Of a stretch of DNA of 64,000 bases, positions 8,506 through 17,285 are shown piece by piece. A program made the translations under genes and the position numbers. This stretch comes from Paraferrimonas sedimenticola (GTDB lineage Bacteria; Pseudomonadota; Gammaproteobacteria; Enterobacterales; Shewanellaceae). Within the stretch, counting starts at the first letter, position 1; every line of letters starts with the position of its first letter. The notes below the pieces were generated by a model. That model ran no database searches and was not told the origin of the DNA. It saw only the letters and a program-made list of their open reading frames with translations. Location of the stretch: assembly GCF_002282855.1 (NCBI RefSeq), contig NZ_NRIR01000008.1:1-64000 (forward strand), given 5' to 3'.

Positions 8506-8813
8506 TAGCTAACTCTAAAATCGAAACCAAAATGACGCGGGCCGTAACTGGCATGGTTAGGTATCAGCCGCTGATATTATCTGACCTGACTGTACCGTGA
8601 TAATCAAGGCGTAGTCTTTGGATGGGAGGGTAATGAGCCTGGCTCTGTTCGACCTGTTGCTCATGGTACAGTCATTCCTGATAGCAACATCTGATTCTGG
8701 CTACTCTAGACGAAACAAAGGGGCTTCCGTGATGGTTGCCCCTGTGTCTACTCTGTACAGGATTCTGTCTACTTTTTTGTGATGGTGACGAAATCCAGAC
8801 AGGATTGAAGTCT
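8506..8813. other. Structured intergenic region of the islet (possible ncRNA)
   Basis: About 310 bp between two convergent genes. It has a 14-nt inverted repeat (TGACTGTACCGTGA at 8587-8600, TCATGGTACAGTCA at 8661-8674, one mismatch) around a 60-nt spacer, and a second hairpin with GGGGC/GCCCC arms near 8720-8742. A 49-codon frame at 8633-8782 begins after GGGAGGG but has no recognisable content. The fold could be a structured RNA, a long terminator region or a recombination site. Confidence 0.45.
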
Positions 8814-10415
8814 TTACTCCGGCCTAGACCACTTCAACTTAGTCCGTCCTTTAACCTCGATGGATTCCACTTCCCCATTGTCTTTTCTTGTGGCCTTGAC
8901 CAGCATCGTGAACTTACTCGGTTTCTCAATCACAATTTTGCTGAACGTCTGACACAGTAGTCGGTTGAACTCAATTCTCTCTTGAGTTTGAGAGGCGTCA
9001 ACCACCTTGCCCATGTCGAGCGCGTTCCAGTCAATCTTTAACTGTGGGACGTCAATATTAGTTGGTTCCATGATTTCAAGCTCTGCTCTCTTAGCTTCCA
9101 GTCGAAGCAGTGCCGCCTCAAGTCCTTTTGATGGTTGCTGAACTATTTGCTCCACTAAGCGGTCGATGGATGTATCAAGTTTTGTGATTTCGCTATTAAT
9201 CTGCGCCTGAGTCATCCCGTCTCGATTAGGTATCAAGTCAATTGTTTTACCCAGCACACACAAGGCATGGTCAAGCCTGTCGCTACTGGCTCCACCTCCT
9301 TTACACGTCTTCATCTCTGCATCAGTTGCCCTGAGGTGTTTAAAACCTGAGGCGCAGCGGTACACAATCTTACCGGTAGGTTTTGAGTCAACGGAATTGG
9401 GTGGGACGACTCTAAAGTTACTGACCATATTCGAGCCACAAACAGCGCAGACAAAAAGGCCAGCATATGGGTTGTAGAACTTAGCGCTAGTTCGTTTAAC
9501 TGAACGCTCTATTCGTCTAGCCTGAAACCTCTCAAACTCTTCTTCGGTCAGCAGCCTTGGGTAATACCCAGTAATGGTGTGGCTTTCCCCTTTGAGGTTG
9601 ATACGGTGCTCGCCAATCATAGCTCTACCGGTCCCGAAGAACTTCTGCATCCCTCTAGTTGACCATGGTTTACTTGGGTAGTCCCGTTTAAGTTGAGTGA
9701 CTATTTCATCAATCGTCACGCCTTGGGCGTATTGCTGCGCTGCCCACTGAGCTGCATCAAACAGCTTTGACGGTCTAACATAGCCACTCTTGGCCGTTAC
9801 CCAGAAAGGATGGCTATTGCCGTTTACCACTGCCTTTCGGTATCCGTCTTCATCAACGTCGAGTCCTGCTTGCGACTCTTGAATGCGAAGTCTAGCTGCC
9901 TGCGTAATCCGCTCAGATTTTTTAGCAGATTCTTGGTGCGCCAAATCTAGTGACAATGCCATTTTAATGATATCTGTTAGCCCTGATGTTGGGTCGGTCA
10001 GCGTTTTGGTATTGTCATACAGGTGGTTGTCCATTGAGGTGTAAATGCGCAGTCCTGCGTTGATTATGCTCATCAGCATAGGTACGGAGTCATACACCTT
10101 TTGGCGGCTTAACCGGTCGGCATTTGTCACAACCAGAATTGAGCCTTGTGCAATCTCACCACTGTGCAACAGGTTCAAAATTCTGCTTAACTCTGAGCCT
10201 TCTTTTAGGTTGTCTCCCTTGAACGCAGACTTACCCTCATCGGAAAACACTCGGTTATCGATGGGTAGTCCATGCTGTTCAGACAGGCGTTCTAGCAACG
10301 CTTGGTCGCGCTGTTGTTGCAGACCCGTACCGCTCACCTGTCGTTCAGTAGAAACGCGTTGATAAGTGATTATGGTTGGCTGTATAGCCAAGCGAGTGCT
10401 GTCTTCGGTGGTCAT
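8814..10415 (-). CDS. Large serine recombinase (site-specific integrase)
   Basis: A 533-aa protein. The N-terminal resolvase-type catalytic domain (about 12-165) has the nucleophilic serine at S22 in YQRVSTERQ and the conserved LVVTNADRLSR motif near 98-108. A recombinase DNA-binding domain follows (about 190-300), then a zinc ribbon beginning with CAVCGSN near residue 322 and continuing to YRCASG and the TCKGGG cysteine, then a helical coiled-coil region (about 405-450). This order is that of large serine integrases and transposases. It lies at the right end of the islet, its start facing the EF-G-like gene. Excision may need a directionality factor; the ParB-like neighbour is a candidate only by position. 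Confidence 0.9.
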   Translation of the reverse strand: MTTEDSTRLAIQPTIITYQRVSTERQVSGTGLQQQRDQALLERLSEQHGLPIDNRVFSDEGKSAFKGDNLKEGSELSRILNLLHSGEIAQGSILVVTNADRLSRQKVYDSVPMLMSIINAGLRIYTSMDNHLYDNTKTLTDPTSGLTDIIKMALSLDLAHQESAKKSERITQAARLRIQESQAGLDVDEDGYRKAVVNGNSHPFWVTAKSGYVRPSKLFDAAQWAAQQYAQGVTIDEIVTQLKRDYPSKPWSTRGMQKFFGTGRAMIGEHRINLKGESHTITGYYPRLLTEEEFERFQARRIERSVKRTSAKFYNPYAGLFVCAVCGSNMVSNFRVVPPNSVDSKPTGKIVYRCASGFKHLRATDAEMKTCKGGGASSDRLDHALCVLGKTIDLIPNRDGMTQAQINSEITKLDTSIDRLVEQIVQQPSKGLEAALLRLEAKRAELEIMEPTNIDVPQLKIDWNALDMGKVVDASQTQERIEFNRLLCQTFSKIVIEKPSKFTMLVKATRKDNGEVESIEVKGRTKLKWSRPE

Positions 10416-10510
10416 CTTTACCTCAAACTAGACCATTACTTAAAGACTAACTATAGCACTCGCTAAAGCTAAAGCGGCTCATGTTGTGGTTAAAGTGCGA
10501 AGCAGTCCAA

Positions 10511-12538
10511 CTAGTCTTGTTGTTGCAAGTCTCGCTGCACCGTTTCAGGCACTATGTCGTAGCGGTTAAAGCTCATTTCAAACAAGCCCTCACCACCTGT
10601 CATCGACTTCAACCGAGTGGCGTAATCCGACAAGGTTGCCAATGGTGCCTCGGCGTTAATATCGACCTTTTGATTGGCCTTCGCTTCGGTACCACAGACC
10701 ATGGCGCGATTGGCACTCAAGTCACCAGTGATGTCTCCCAGACGCTGCTGAGGTACGGTCACTTTAAGCTCCACAATCGGTTCAAGGATCACCGCATCGG
10801 CCAAGCGAGCGGCCTCTTGGAAGGCTTTCTTACCCGCCATCACAAAGGCAATCTCTTTCGAATCGACACTGTGGTGCTTGCCATCGAGCAAAGTCACCCG
10901 CACATCTTGCAGCGGGAAGCCGGCGACCACACCTTGAGCCATGGCTTCGCGAACCCCTTTCTCCACTGCCGGGATGAAAGGCCCGGGAACCGCACCGCCA
11001 ACCACCTTACTGACAAACTCAAAACCCGCGCCGCGCGCCAGAGGTTCGATTTGAATCTCCACTTCGCCAAATTGACCGGCACCACCGGACTGTTTCTTAT
11101 GGCGATATTTGGCCTTAGCGGGTTTTTGAATGGTCTCGCGATAAGCGACACTTGGCTCAGAGGTTTCCATGTCCAAATGGAAGGTATCATGGGCTTTTTC
11201 CAAGGCTACTTGCACGTGCATATCGCCCAAGCCACTTAACACCATTTGATGGTCGCGCTCGCTGTGACTGACCTGCAAGCTAGGGTCTTCGCTCACCAAC
11301 TTACCCAGTACTTCGGCAATTTTTTGCTCATCGCCGCGACGTTTGGGCGTTAGCGCTAAGCCGTACAAAGGTTGCGGGAAGCGCAATTGGCGAGGATGCC
11401 AATCGTCAGCATCGTGGCTGGCGTGAACTATGGCGTCCACATGCAGCGCATCGATTTTAGTCAGAGCGACGATATCACCGGCCACGGCCTGTTCGACCTC
11501 GACCTGCTTTGCTCCTTGTAGGCGTAGAATGTGGTTTACCTTAATTGGCTTGCGCTCATCACCGACAAACAGCTTGTCACCATTTTGGATCTTGCCTTGA
11601 ATAACCCGCAATGCCGCCACTTTACCCACGTAAGGGTCGATATTGATGCGGAAAACATGGGCCAACGCGGGCGCATCTACATCCGGCAGTAAATCTTCGA
11701 CCTCGACGCTCTCGCCATCGCCCTGATACAGCTGCGGATGGGTACCTTCAAACGGGTTAGGCAACAGCATTTCCATCAACTGCAATATCGCTTCAATACC
11801 TATGTCTTGCTCGGCACTGGCAAAGCAAACGGGCACCAGATGACCGCTTTTTAGTGCCAATTCCAGCGGTGCATGCAACTGCTGCTCGGTAAGATTTTCA
11901 CCTTGCTCGAGATACAGCTCCATCAGCGCATCGTCTTCCTCGACCACCACGTCCACCAGCGCGTCATGGCATTCCATCACATTGCCAAACAGCGGTGTAC
12001 TTTGCGCTTCAGGGGCGAAATAGCAATCGGCGACGCCATTTTGTGTAGGCAAATTAACTGGCAAACAGCGACTGCCAAATCGCTGCTGAATTTGTGCCAG
12101 TAACTCAGGCAACTTGTCTGGATGACCGTCGATGTGGTTTATCACCATCAAAATCGCTTTACCCTGACGTCTGGCCTCTTCAAAGGCGCGCTGGGTTACC
12201 GCTTCGATACCCTGTCCGGCATTTATCACCAGCAACACAGACTCTACCGCAGGTAAGGGCAACATAGCGCGACCGAAAAAGTCCGGCAGTCCTGGGGTGT
12301 CAATCAAGTTAATGTGGCAGTGGTGATAATCGAGGTTTAGGAAGGATGGTTCGAGACTGTGATGATGTGCTTTTTCTTGCGCGGTGAAGTCCGCGTGATT
12401 AGTACCTTTGTCGACCCTGCCTCGACTGCGGATGGCTTGCGCCGCGTATAGCAGGGCTTCAAGTAGAGAGGATTTGCCACTGCCGGAGTGTCCGAGCAGA
12501 GCGATATTCCTCAGTTGGCGAGTTCCATAATCGGACAT
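10511..12538 (-). CDS. Elongation factor G-like GTPase (EF-G paralog)
   Basis: A 675-aa translational GTPase with EF-G domain order: GTPase domain (1-275), beta-barrel domain II, then domains III, IV and V to the C terminus. The P-loop is GHSGSGKS (16-23) and G3 is DTPG (80-83). The G4 motif reads NHID (134-137) rather than the usual NKxD. It belongs to the divergent, non-essential EF-G-like branch rather than the canonical fusA, which normally sits with the str operon. ATG 12538 is chosen over the upstream frame start because AAGGAGG precedes it. Substrate and role are uncertain. Confidence 0.85.
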   Translation of the reverse strand: MSDYGTRQLRNIALLGHSGSGKSSLLEALLYAAQAIRSRGRVDKGTNHADFTAQEKAHHHSLEPSFLNLDYHHCHINLIDTPGLPDFFGRAMLPLPAVESVLLVINAGQGIEAVTQRAFEEARRQGKAILMVINHIDGHPDKLPELLAQIQQRFGSRCLPVNLPTQNGVADCYFAPEAQSTPLFGNVMECHDALVDVVVEEDDALMELYLEQGENLTEQQLHAPLELALKSGHLVPVCFASAEQDIGIEAILQLMEMLLPNPFEGTHPQLYQGDGESVEVEDLLPDVDAPALAHVFRINIDPYVGKVAALRVIQGKIQNGDKLFVGDERKPIKVNHILRLQGAKQVEVEQAVAGDIVALTKIDALHVDAIVHASHDADDWHPRQLRFPQPLYGLALTPKRRGDEQKIAEVLGKLVSEDPSLQVSHSERDHQMVLSGLGDMHVQVALEKAHDTFHLDMETSEPSVAYRETIQKPAKAKYRHKKQSGGAGQFGEVEIQIEPLARGAGFEFVSKVVGGAVPGPFIPAVEKGVREAMAQGVVAGFPLQDVRVTLLDGKHHSVDSKEIAFVMAGKKAFQEAARLADAVILEPIVELKVTVPQQRLGDITGDLSANRAMVCGTEAKANQKVDINAEAPLATLSDYATRLKSMTGGEGLFEMSFNRYDIVPETVQRDLQQQD

Positions 12539-12628
12539 GAGGGGCCTCCTTGAGATCTCAAATCGCAACAACTAGAACCAGTATAGAAACTCGTGCAGCT
12601 AGGGACTTGATTCAGCTCAAGAAAAATG

Positions 12629-12644
12629 TCGCTTTTTTGAGCGA
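12629..12644 (-). terminator. Weak hairpin at the end of the ilv operon
   Basis: On the minus strand TCGCT/AGCGA surrounds a CAAAAA loop and is followed by CATTTTTC, just past the ilvA stop. It is weak but well placed to end ilvLGMEDA. Confidence 0.35.
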
Positions 12645-12649
12645 TGCGA

Positions 12650-14182
12650 TTAACTCAAAAACGCTTGATATCCGGGTGAGGTGCTCTCGTCTTGATAGAC
12701 CAATCCGAGCTCTGTTAAAAACTGCTGAAACGCGCTTTGCTCAGCGTCTGGCACTTCAAAACCCACTAGCACGCGACCAAAGGCAGCACCGTGATTGCGG
12801 TAGTGAAACAAACTGATATTCCAGCGCCCGCCAAGGGTGGTTAAAAAGCGCTCCAAGGCTCCGGGATGCTCGGGAAATTCAAAACTGTACAAACGCTCTT
12901 TGATTTCTACCGGCGGTCGGCCGCCAACCATGTAGCGAATGTGCTGTTTGGCTATCTCGTCTTGGCTGAGATCCAACACGCGATAATCCGCCGCCTGCAA
13001 ACGCTCAATCAGATCTTGCAGTCCCGACTGCTCAGGGCTGGTTCTAAGCCCGACAAACACTTGCGCTTGTTCACGACTGGAAAAACGATAGTTAAACTCG
13101 GTCACCGCGCGGCCGCCGAGCATTTGGCAAAAGGCCAAAAAGCTGCCGGGACGTTCGGGGATTTGCACCGCTAATACCGCCTCGCGGCCTTCGCCCAACT
13201 CGCAGCGCTCGGAAACGTAACGCAAACTGTGGAAATTGACATTGGCACCAGAAAGCACCGCCGCCGCCTGCTGATACTCTTCATCGGTTTCGGCCAAATA
13301 GCGCTTTAGTCCAGCTAAAGCCAGTGCTCCCGATGGCTCAGCAATGGCTCGAGTATCTTCAAAGATGTCTTTTACCGCAGCACAGATTTCATCGGAAGTA
13401 ACGGTCACCACGCTATCCAAGCACTCTTGTGCCAATGCAAAGGTCTTCTCGCCAATGCGCTTGACCGCAACACCGTCGGCAAACAAACCCACTTGAGATA
13501 GATCCACCGGCTCGCCAGCATTAAGGGCTTGCTGCAAACAGGCCGACTCTTGCGACTCGACCCCAATCACTTTCACATGAGGTAGCAGAGCTTTGTAGTA
13601 AGCCGCCATACCCGCCGCAAGCCCACCGCCGCCGACCGGCACAAATACCAACTGAAGCTGACGGTTTTGCTGCACCATTTCTTGGGCCACGGTGGCTTGC
13701 CCAGCAATGACGTTGAGATCGTCAAAGGGGTGAATGTAACTACGGCCTTGTTGTTCAGACAGTGACTTGGCATGAGCATTGGCCTGATCGAAACTGTCGC
13801 CATGCAGCACCACTTCGGCACCTAGGTTCACAACCGCATCGACTTTGATGTCTGGCGTGGTGGTGGGCATTACAATCACCGCCGAACAGCCACGCGACTT
13901 GGCCGCCAGCGCCACCCCTTGAGCGTGGTTGCCGGCAGATGCAGCCACCACACCAGCATCAAGCTGAGCTTGAGATAAGTGAGCAATGCAGTTGTAGGCA
14001 CCGCGCAATTTAAACGAGTGAACCGGTTGGCAATCTTCGCGCTTAAGTTGCACCTCAAGCCCTAAGCGTTGACCTAGCTTGGTCATACTTTGCAGCGGAG
14101 TCACCTCAGCTACGTCATAGACCTTGGCCAGTAAGGTTCGCTGCAGCATTTGTTGCGCGCTGGTCAACGCCGATTCAGGCAT
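12650..14182 (-). CDS. ilvA: Threonine ammonia-lyase, biosynthetic (IlvA)
   Basis: Deaminates threonine to 2-oxobutanoate, the first step specific to isoleucine. At 510 aa it has the length of the allosteric biosynthetic enzyme. The catalytic domain (1-320) carries the PLP lysine K58 in HSFKLRGAYN and the GGGGLAAG phosphate loop near residue 188. Two ACT-like regulatory domains follow (about 330-410 and 425-505), the site of isoleucine feedback and valine activation. It is the last gene of the ilv operon, 2 bp after ilvD. Confidence 0.95.
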   Translation of the reverse strand: MPESALTSAQQMLQRTLLAKVYDVAEVTPLQSMTKLGQRLGLEVQLKREDCQPVHSFKLRGAYNCIAHLSQAQLDAGVVAASAGNHAQGVALAAKSRGCSAVIVMPTTTPDIKVDAVVNLGAEVVLHGDSFDQANAHAKSLSEQQGRSYIHPFDDLNVIAGQATVAQEMVQQNRQLQLVFVPVGGGGLAAGMAAYYKALLPHVKVIGVESQESACLQQALNAGEPVDLSQVGLFADGVAVKRIGEKTFALAQECLDSVVTVTSDEICAAVKDIFEDTRAIAEPSGALALAGLKRYLAETDEEYQQAAAVLSGANVNFHSLRYVSERCELGEGREAVLAVQIPERPGSFLAFCQMLGGRAVTEFNYRFSSREQAQVFVGLRTSPEQSGLQDLIERLQAADYRVLDLSQDEIAKQHIRYMVGGRPPVEIKERLYSFEFPEHPGALERFLTTLGGRWNISLFHYRNHGAAFGRVLVGFEVPDAEQSAFQQFLTELGLVYQDESTSPGYQAFLS

Positions 14183-14184
14183 GG

Positions 14185-16038
14185 CTAGTCTCCTAGCTTT
14201 GACAAATCACGTACCGCGCCTTTATCGGCACTGGTGGCCAGTAGCGCGTAGGCTTTAAGCGCCGGAGACACCACCCGCTCGCGCTTCGCCGGCTTCCACG
14301 GCTGCGCACTTTGCTCCATCTCGGTGCGACGAGCCGCCAGCTCGTCATCGCTAACTTGTAATTGGATACTGCGGTTTGGAATATCAATAGCAATCGCATC
14401 GCCGTCTTTCACCAAAGCAATGGTGCCACCGGAGGCTGCTTCTGGTGATACGTGGCCAATGCTCAGACCCGAGGTACCGCCGCTAAAGCGACCGTCGGTG
14501 ATCAAAGCACAGTCTTTGCCCAGACCGCGAGATTTTAGGTAACTGGTGGGGTAGAGCATTTCTTGCATGCCAGGACCGCCTTTAGGTCCTTCGTAGCGGA
14601 TCACCACCACGTGCCCGGCTTTCACTTCACCACCAAGAATACCGGCCACCGCATCATCCTGACTTTCATAAACAATAGCGGTGCCATTAAACACCAAGCA
14701 CTCTTCGTCTACGCCGGCGGTTTTTACGATACAGCCGTTATCCGCCAGATTGCCATTGAGTACCGCAAGCCCGCCTTCTTGGCTAAAGGCTTTGTCTAAA
14801 CGGCGAATACAACCGTTTTCACGGTCCACATCTAACGTGTCCCAACGACAAGACTGCGAGAAAGCCTTGGTGGTTGGAATCCCCGCAGGCCCGGCGCGAT
14901 AAAAGTCTTTGACGGCATCGCTAGCACTTTGGCAAACGTCGTACTCAGCCAATACTGCTTCGAGCGAATCACCGGCCACATGGCCCACTTGAGTGTGCAG
15001 CAAGTCCGCCCGTTGCAGCTCGCCCAAAATCGCCATCACCCCACCAGCACGGTGCACATCTTCCATGTGATAGTCTGGTGTCGACGGGGCCACTTTACAC
15101 AGATGAGGCACGCGGCGAGACATGCGGTCGATGTCGTCCATGGTGAAGTCCACACCGGCCTCTTGGGCCGCGGCTAGCAAGTGCAGCACGGTATTGGATG
15201 AACCGCCCATGGCGATATCCAGCGCCATGGCGTTTTCAAAGGCTTGGAAGTTGGCGATGTTGCGCGGCAGCACACGCTCGTCATCGTTTAGATAGTAACT
15301 CTGACAAAGCTCAACGATGCGCTTACCGGCAGTCAGAAACAGCTGCTCGCGATCGGCGTGAGTGGCCAACATGGAACCATTGCCCGGTAGGGATAAACCC
15401 AGGGCTTCGGTTAAACAGTTCATCGAGTTGGCGGTAAACATGCCCGAACAAGAGCCGCAGGTAGGACAGGCGCTACGCTCAATCGCCTTGGTATCCTCAT
15501 CGGAGACAGACTCATCGGCGGCGGCCACCATGGCATCCACCAAGTCGAGCTTAATTAGTTTATCCGACAGACGCGTCTTACCCGCTTCCATCGGACCGCC
15601 AGAGACAAACACCACAGGAATGTTTAGACGCAGCGCGGCCATTAGCATTCCCGGAGTGATTTTGTCGCAGTTAGAAATACACACCATGGCATCGGCACAG
15701 TGGGCATTGACCATGTACTCCACCGAGTCGGCAATCAACTCGCGGCTGGGCAGACTATACAGCATGCCGCCGTGGCCCATGGCAATACCGTCATCCACGG
15801 CAATGGTGTTGAATTCTTTGGCAATGGCGCCGGCCTCTTCAATAGCACCGGCCACCAACTGACCCATGTCCTTTAGATGGACATGGCCAGGAACGAATTG
15901 AGTAAAGGAATTCACCACCGCAATAATGGGTTTGCCAAAGTCCTGTTCTTTTACCCCTGTCGCCCGCCATAGGGCGCGAGCGCCGGCCATGTTGCGGCCT
16001 TGAGTACTGGTGGCTGAACGTAGTTTTGGCATGGTCAA
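14185..16038 (-). CDS. ilvD: Dihydroxy-acid dehydratase (IlvD)
   Basis: Dehydrates 2,3-dihydroxy-isovalerate and -methylvalerate to the 2-oxo acids preceding valine and isoleucine. It is 617 aa, like the E. coli enzyme. Iron-sulfur cluster cysteines are visible in [10 protein letters not shown] (near 122) and [11 protein letters not shown] (near 195), and [19 protein letters not shown] marks the C-terminal active-site region. The cluster makes it oxidant-sensitive. It lies between ilvE and ilvA in the operon. Confidence 0.96.
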   Translation of the reverse strand: MTMPKLRSATSTQGRNMAGARALWRATGVKEQDFGKPIIAVVNSFTQFVPGHVHLKDMGQLVAGAIEEAGAIAKEFNTIAVDDGIAMGHGGMLYSLPSRELIADSVEYMVNAHCADAMVCISNCDKITPGMLMAALRLNIPVVFVSGGPMEAGKTRLSDKLIKLDLVDAMVAAADESVSDEDTKAIERSACPTCGSCSGMFTANSMNCLTEALGLSLPGNGSMLATHADREQLFLTAGKRIVELCQSYYLNDDERVLPRNIANFQAFENAMALDIAMGGSSNTVLHLLAAAQEAGVDFTMDDIDRMSRRVPHLCKVAPSTPDYHMEDVHRAGGVMAILGELQRADLLHTQVGHVAGDSLEAVLAEYDVCQSASDAVKDFYRAGPAGIPTTKAFSQSCRWDTLDVDRENGCIRRLDKAFSQEGGLAVLNGNLADNGCIVKTAGVDEECLVFNGTAIVYESQDDAVAGILGGEVKAGHVVVIRYEGPKGGPGMQEMLYPTSYLKSRGLGKDCALITDGRFSGGTSGLSIGHVSPEAASGGTIALVKDGDAIAIDIPNRSIQLQVSDDELAARRTEMEQSAQPWKPAKRERVVSPALKAYALLATSADKGAVRDLSKLGD

Positions 16039-16073
16039 TTCCTTACATCTAATTCGGAGTTACATGGGAGTCG

Positions 16074-17003
16074 TTAGGCTTCGTTGACGTAATCTAGCCA
16101 ACCCCATTTGTCTTCAGTGGTGCCATCAAACAGACCAAAGAAGGCTTTTTGCATTTGCGCTGTGATCGGGCCGCGTTTGCCCTCGCCCACAGGTATTTGG
16201 TCAACGCTGCGAACCGGTACGATCTCGGCAGCGGTGCCTGTCATAAAGATCTCATCCGCTAAGTACATAGATTCGCGCGGCATGGCTTGTTCTACCACCT
16301 TGAAACCCGCTTCTTGAGCCAAAGTCATGATGGTGTCGCGAGTAATGCCCGGCAAAATCGCCGCGGTCACAGGTGGGGTGTACAAAACGCCATTTTTAAC
16401 GATGAACAAGTTCTCACCGGCACCTTCAGAGATGCAGCCATTGTTATCCAGAGCGATGCCTTCTTTATAGCCGTGGCGCTTGGCTTCGCGAGAGATCAAT
16501 TGAGAAGATAGGTAGTTACCACCGGCTTTGGCACCGGTAGGCATGGTGTTTGGTGCTAAGCGGTTCCAAGAAGTCACAGCCACATCAACACCGGCTTCCA
16601 TGCTCTCTTCGCCCAAGTAGGCCCCCCATTCAAACGCCGCAACAATCACTTCAGCATCAGCGTCTAGCGGTGGGGTTAGGCCCAGACCCACATCGCCAAT
16701 AAAGGCCATCGGACGAATATAAGCACTGCTTAGATTGTTCTTGGCAACCGCATCTTTACAAGCTTGGTTGATCGCTGCCTGATCATACGGCACGTTCATG
16801 CGATAGATTTTGGCCGAATCGAACAAACGCTGGGTGTGCTCTTTTAAGCGAAACACCGCGGGTCCCTTTGGCGTGTTGTACACGCGCACGCCTTCAAACA
16901 CAGAAGAACCGTAGTGCAAAGCGTGAGACATCACGTGCACAGTCGCTTCTTTCCAAGGGATAAGTTTGCCATTAAACCAAATGTATTCTGCCGTTGTGGA
17001 CAT
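16074..17003 (-). CDS. ilvE: Branched-chain amino-acid aminotransferase (IlvE)
   Basis: A fold-type IV PLP enzyme that performs the last step of Ile, Val and Leu synthesis with glutamate as donor. The 309-aa sequence opens with YIWFNGKLIPW and HYGSSVFEGVR, and has the KAGGNYLSSQLISREAK segment with the Schiff-base lysine and EGAGENLFIV, all hallmarks of IlvE. It is the third structural gene of ilvGMEDA. Confidence 0.95.
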   Translation of the reverse strand: MSTTAEYIWFNGKLIPWKEATVHVMSHALHYGSSVFEGVRVYNTPKGPAVFRLKEHTQRLFDSAKIYRMNVPYDQAAINQACKDAVAKNNLSSAYIRPMAFIGDVGLGLTPPLDADAEVIVAAFEWGAYLGEESMEAGVDVAVTSWNRLAPNTMPTGAKAGGNYLSSQLISREAKRHGYKEGIALDNNGCISEGAGENLFIVKNGVLYTPPVTAAILPGITRDTIMTLAQEAGFKVVEQAMPRESMYLADEIFMTGTAAEIVPVRSVDQIPVGEGKRGPITAQMQKAFFGLFDGTTEDKWGWLDYVNEA

Positions 17004-17027
17004 GCTTATTACTTCCTATTTTTTTAG

Positions 17028-17285
17028 TTATGCCGTTGCGCTGGCTTGCATGGTTTCCAACTGTGCAACCTGACACTCGTTAACGTCAACCAGTTTCAGC
17101 AGTTGATGTTGCAATAATTGTATAGAGCGTTGCGAACAGACGGTGAGCTTCATTACGCCAGCATTGGCACTAGGGTAGCGCATATCCATCTCGGTTACCG
17201 CAAAACCTCGATGACGAGTGACACGAAGGATCCGCTCCAATACTTCCGGGCGAGAACGAAACTGTACTGTTAGCTGATGATTCAT
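17028..17285 (-). CDS. ilvM: Acetolactate synthase II small subunit (IlvM)
   Basis: An 85-aa ACT-domain regulatory subunit of acetohydroxyacid synthase II, needed for full activity of IlvG. The beta-alpha-beta ACT pattern covers nearly the whole protein (HQLTVQFRSRPEVLERILRV then GFAVTEMDMR). Its start overlaps the ilvG stop by 4 bp, indicating translational coupling and 1:1 production. Confidence 0.92.
   Translation of the reverse strand: MNHQLTVQFRSRPEVLERILRVTRHRGFAVTEMDMRYPSANAGVMKLTVCSQRSIQLLQHQLLKLVDVNECQVAQLETMQASATA

Larger units (their letters stand above)
7134..10480. mobile_element. Putative serine-recombinase islet
   Basis: A ParB-like gene, a structured non-coding stretch and a 533-aa large serine recombinase sit between core genes (aminotransferase to the left, EF-G-like to the right). 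Large serine recombinases normally integrate and excise the element that carries them, so this is probably a minimal integrated element or the remains of one. The ends are approximate: no att core was identified, and the LRR lipoprotein gene to the left might also belong to it. Confidence 0.5.

Noticed and set aside
8633-8782. 49-codon plus-strand frame in the islet spacer
   Set aside because: GGGAGGG is too close to the ATG and the peptide has no recognisable features; the region is better explained as structured non-coding sequence.
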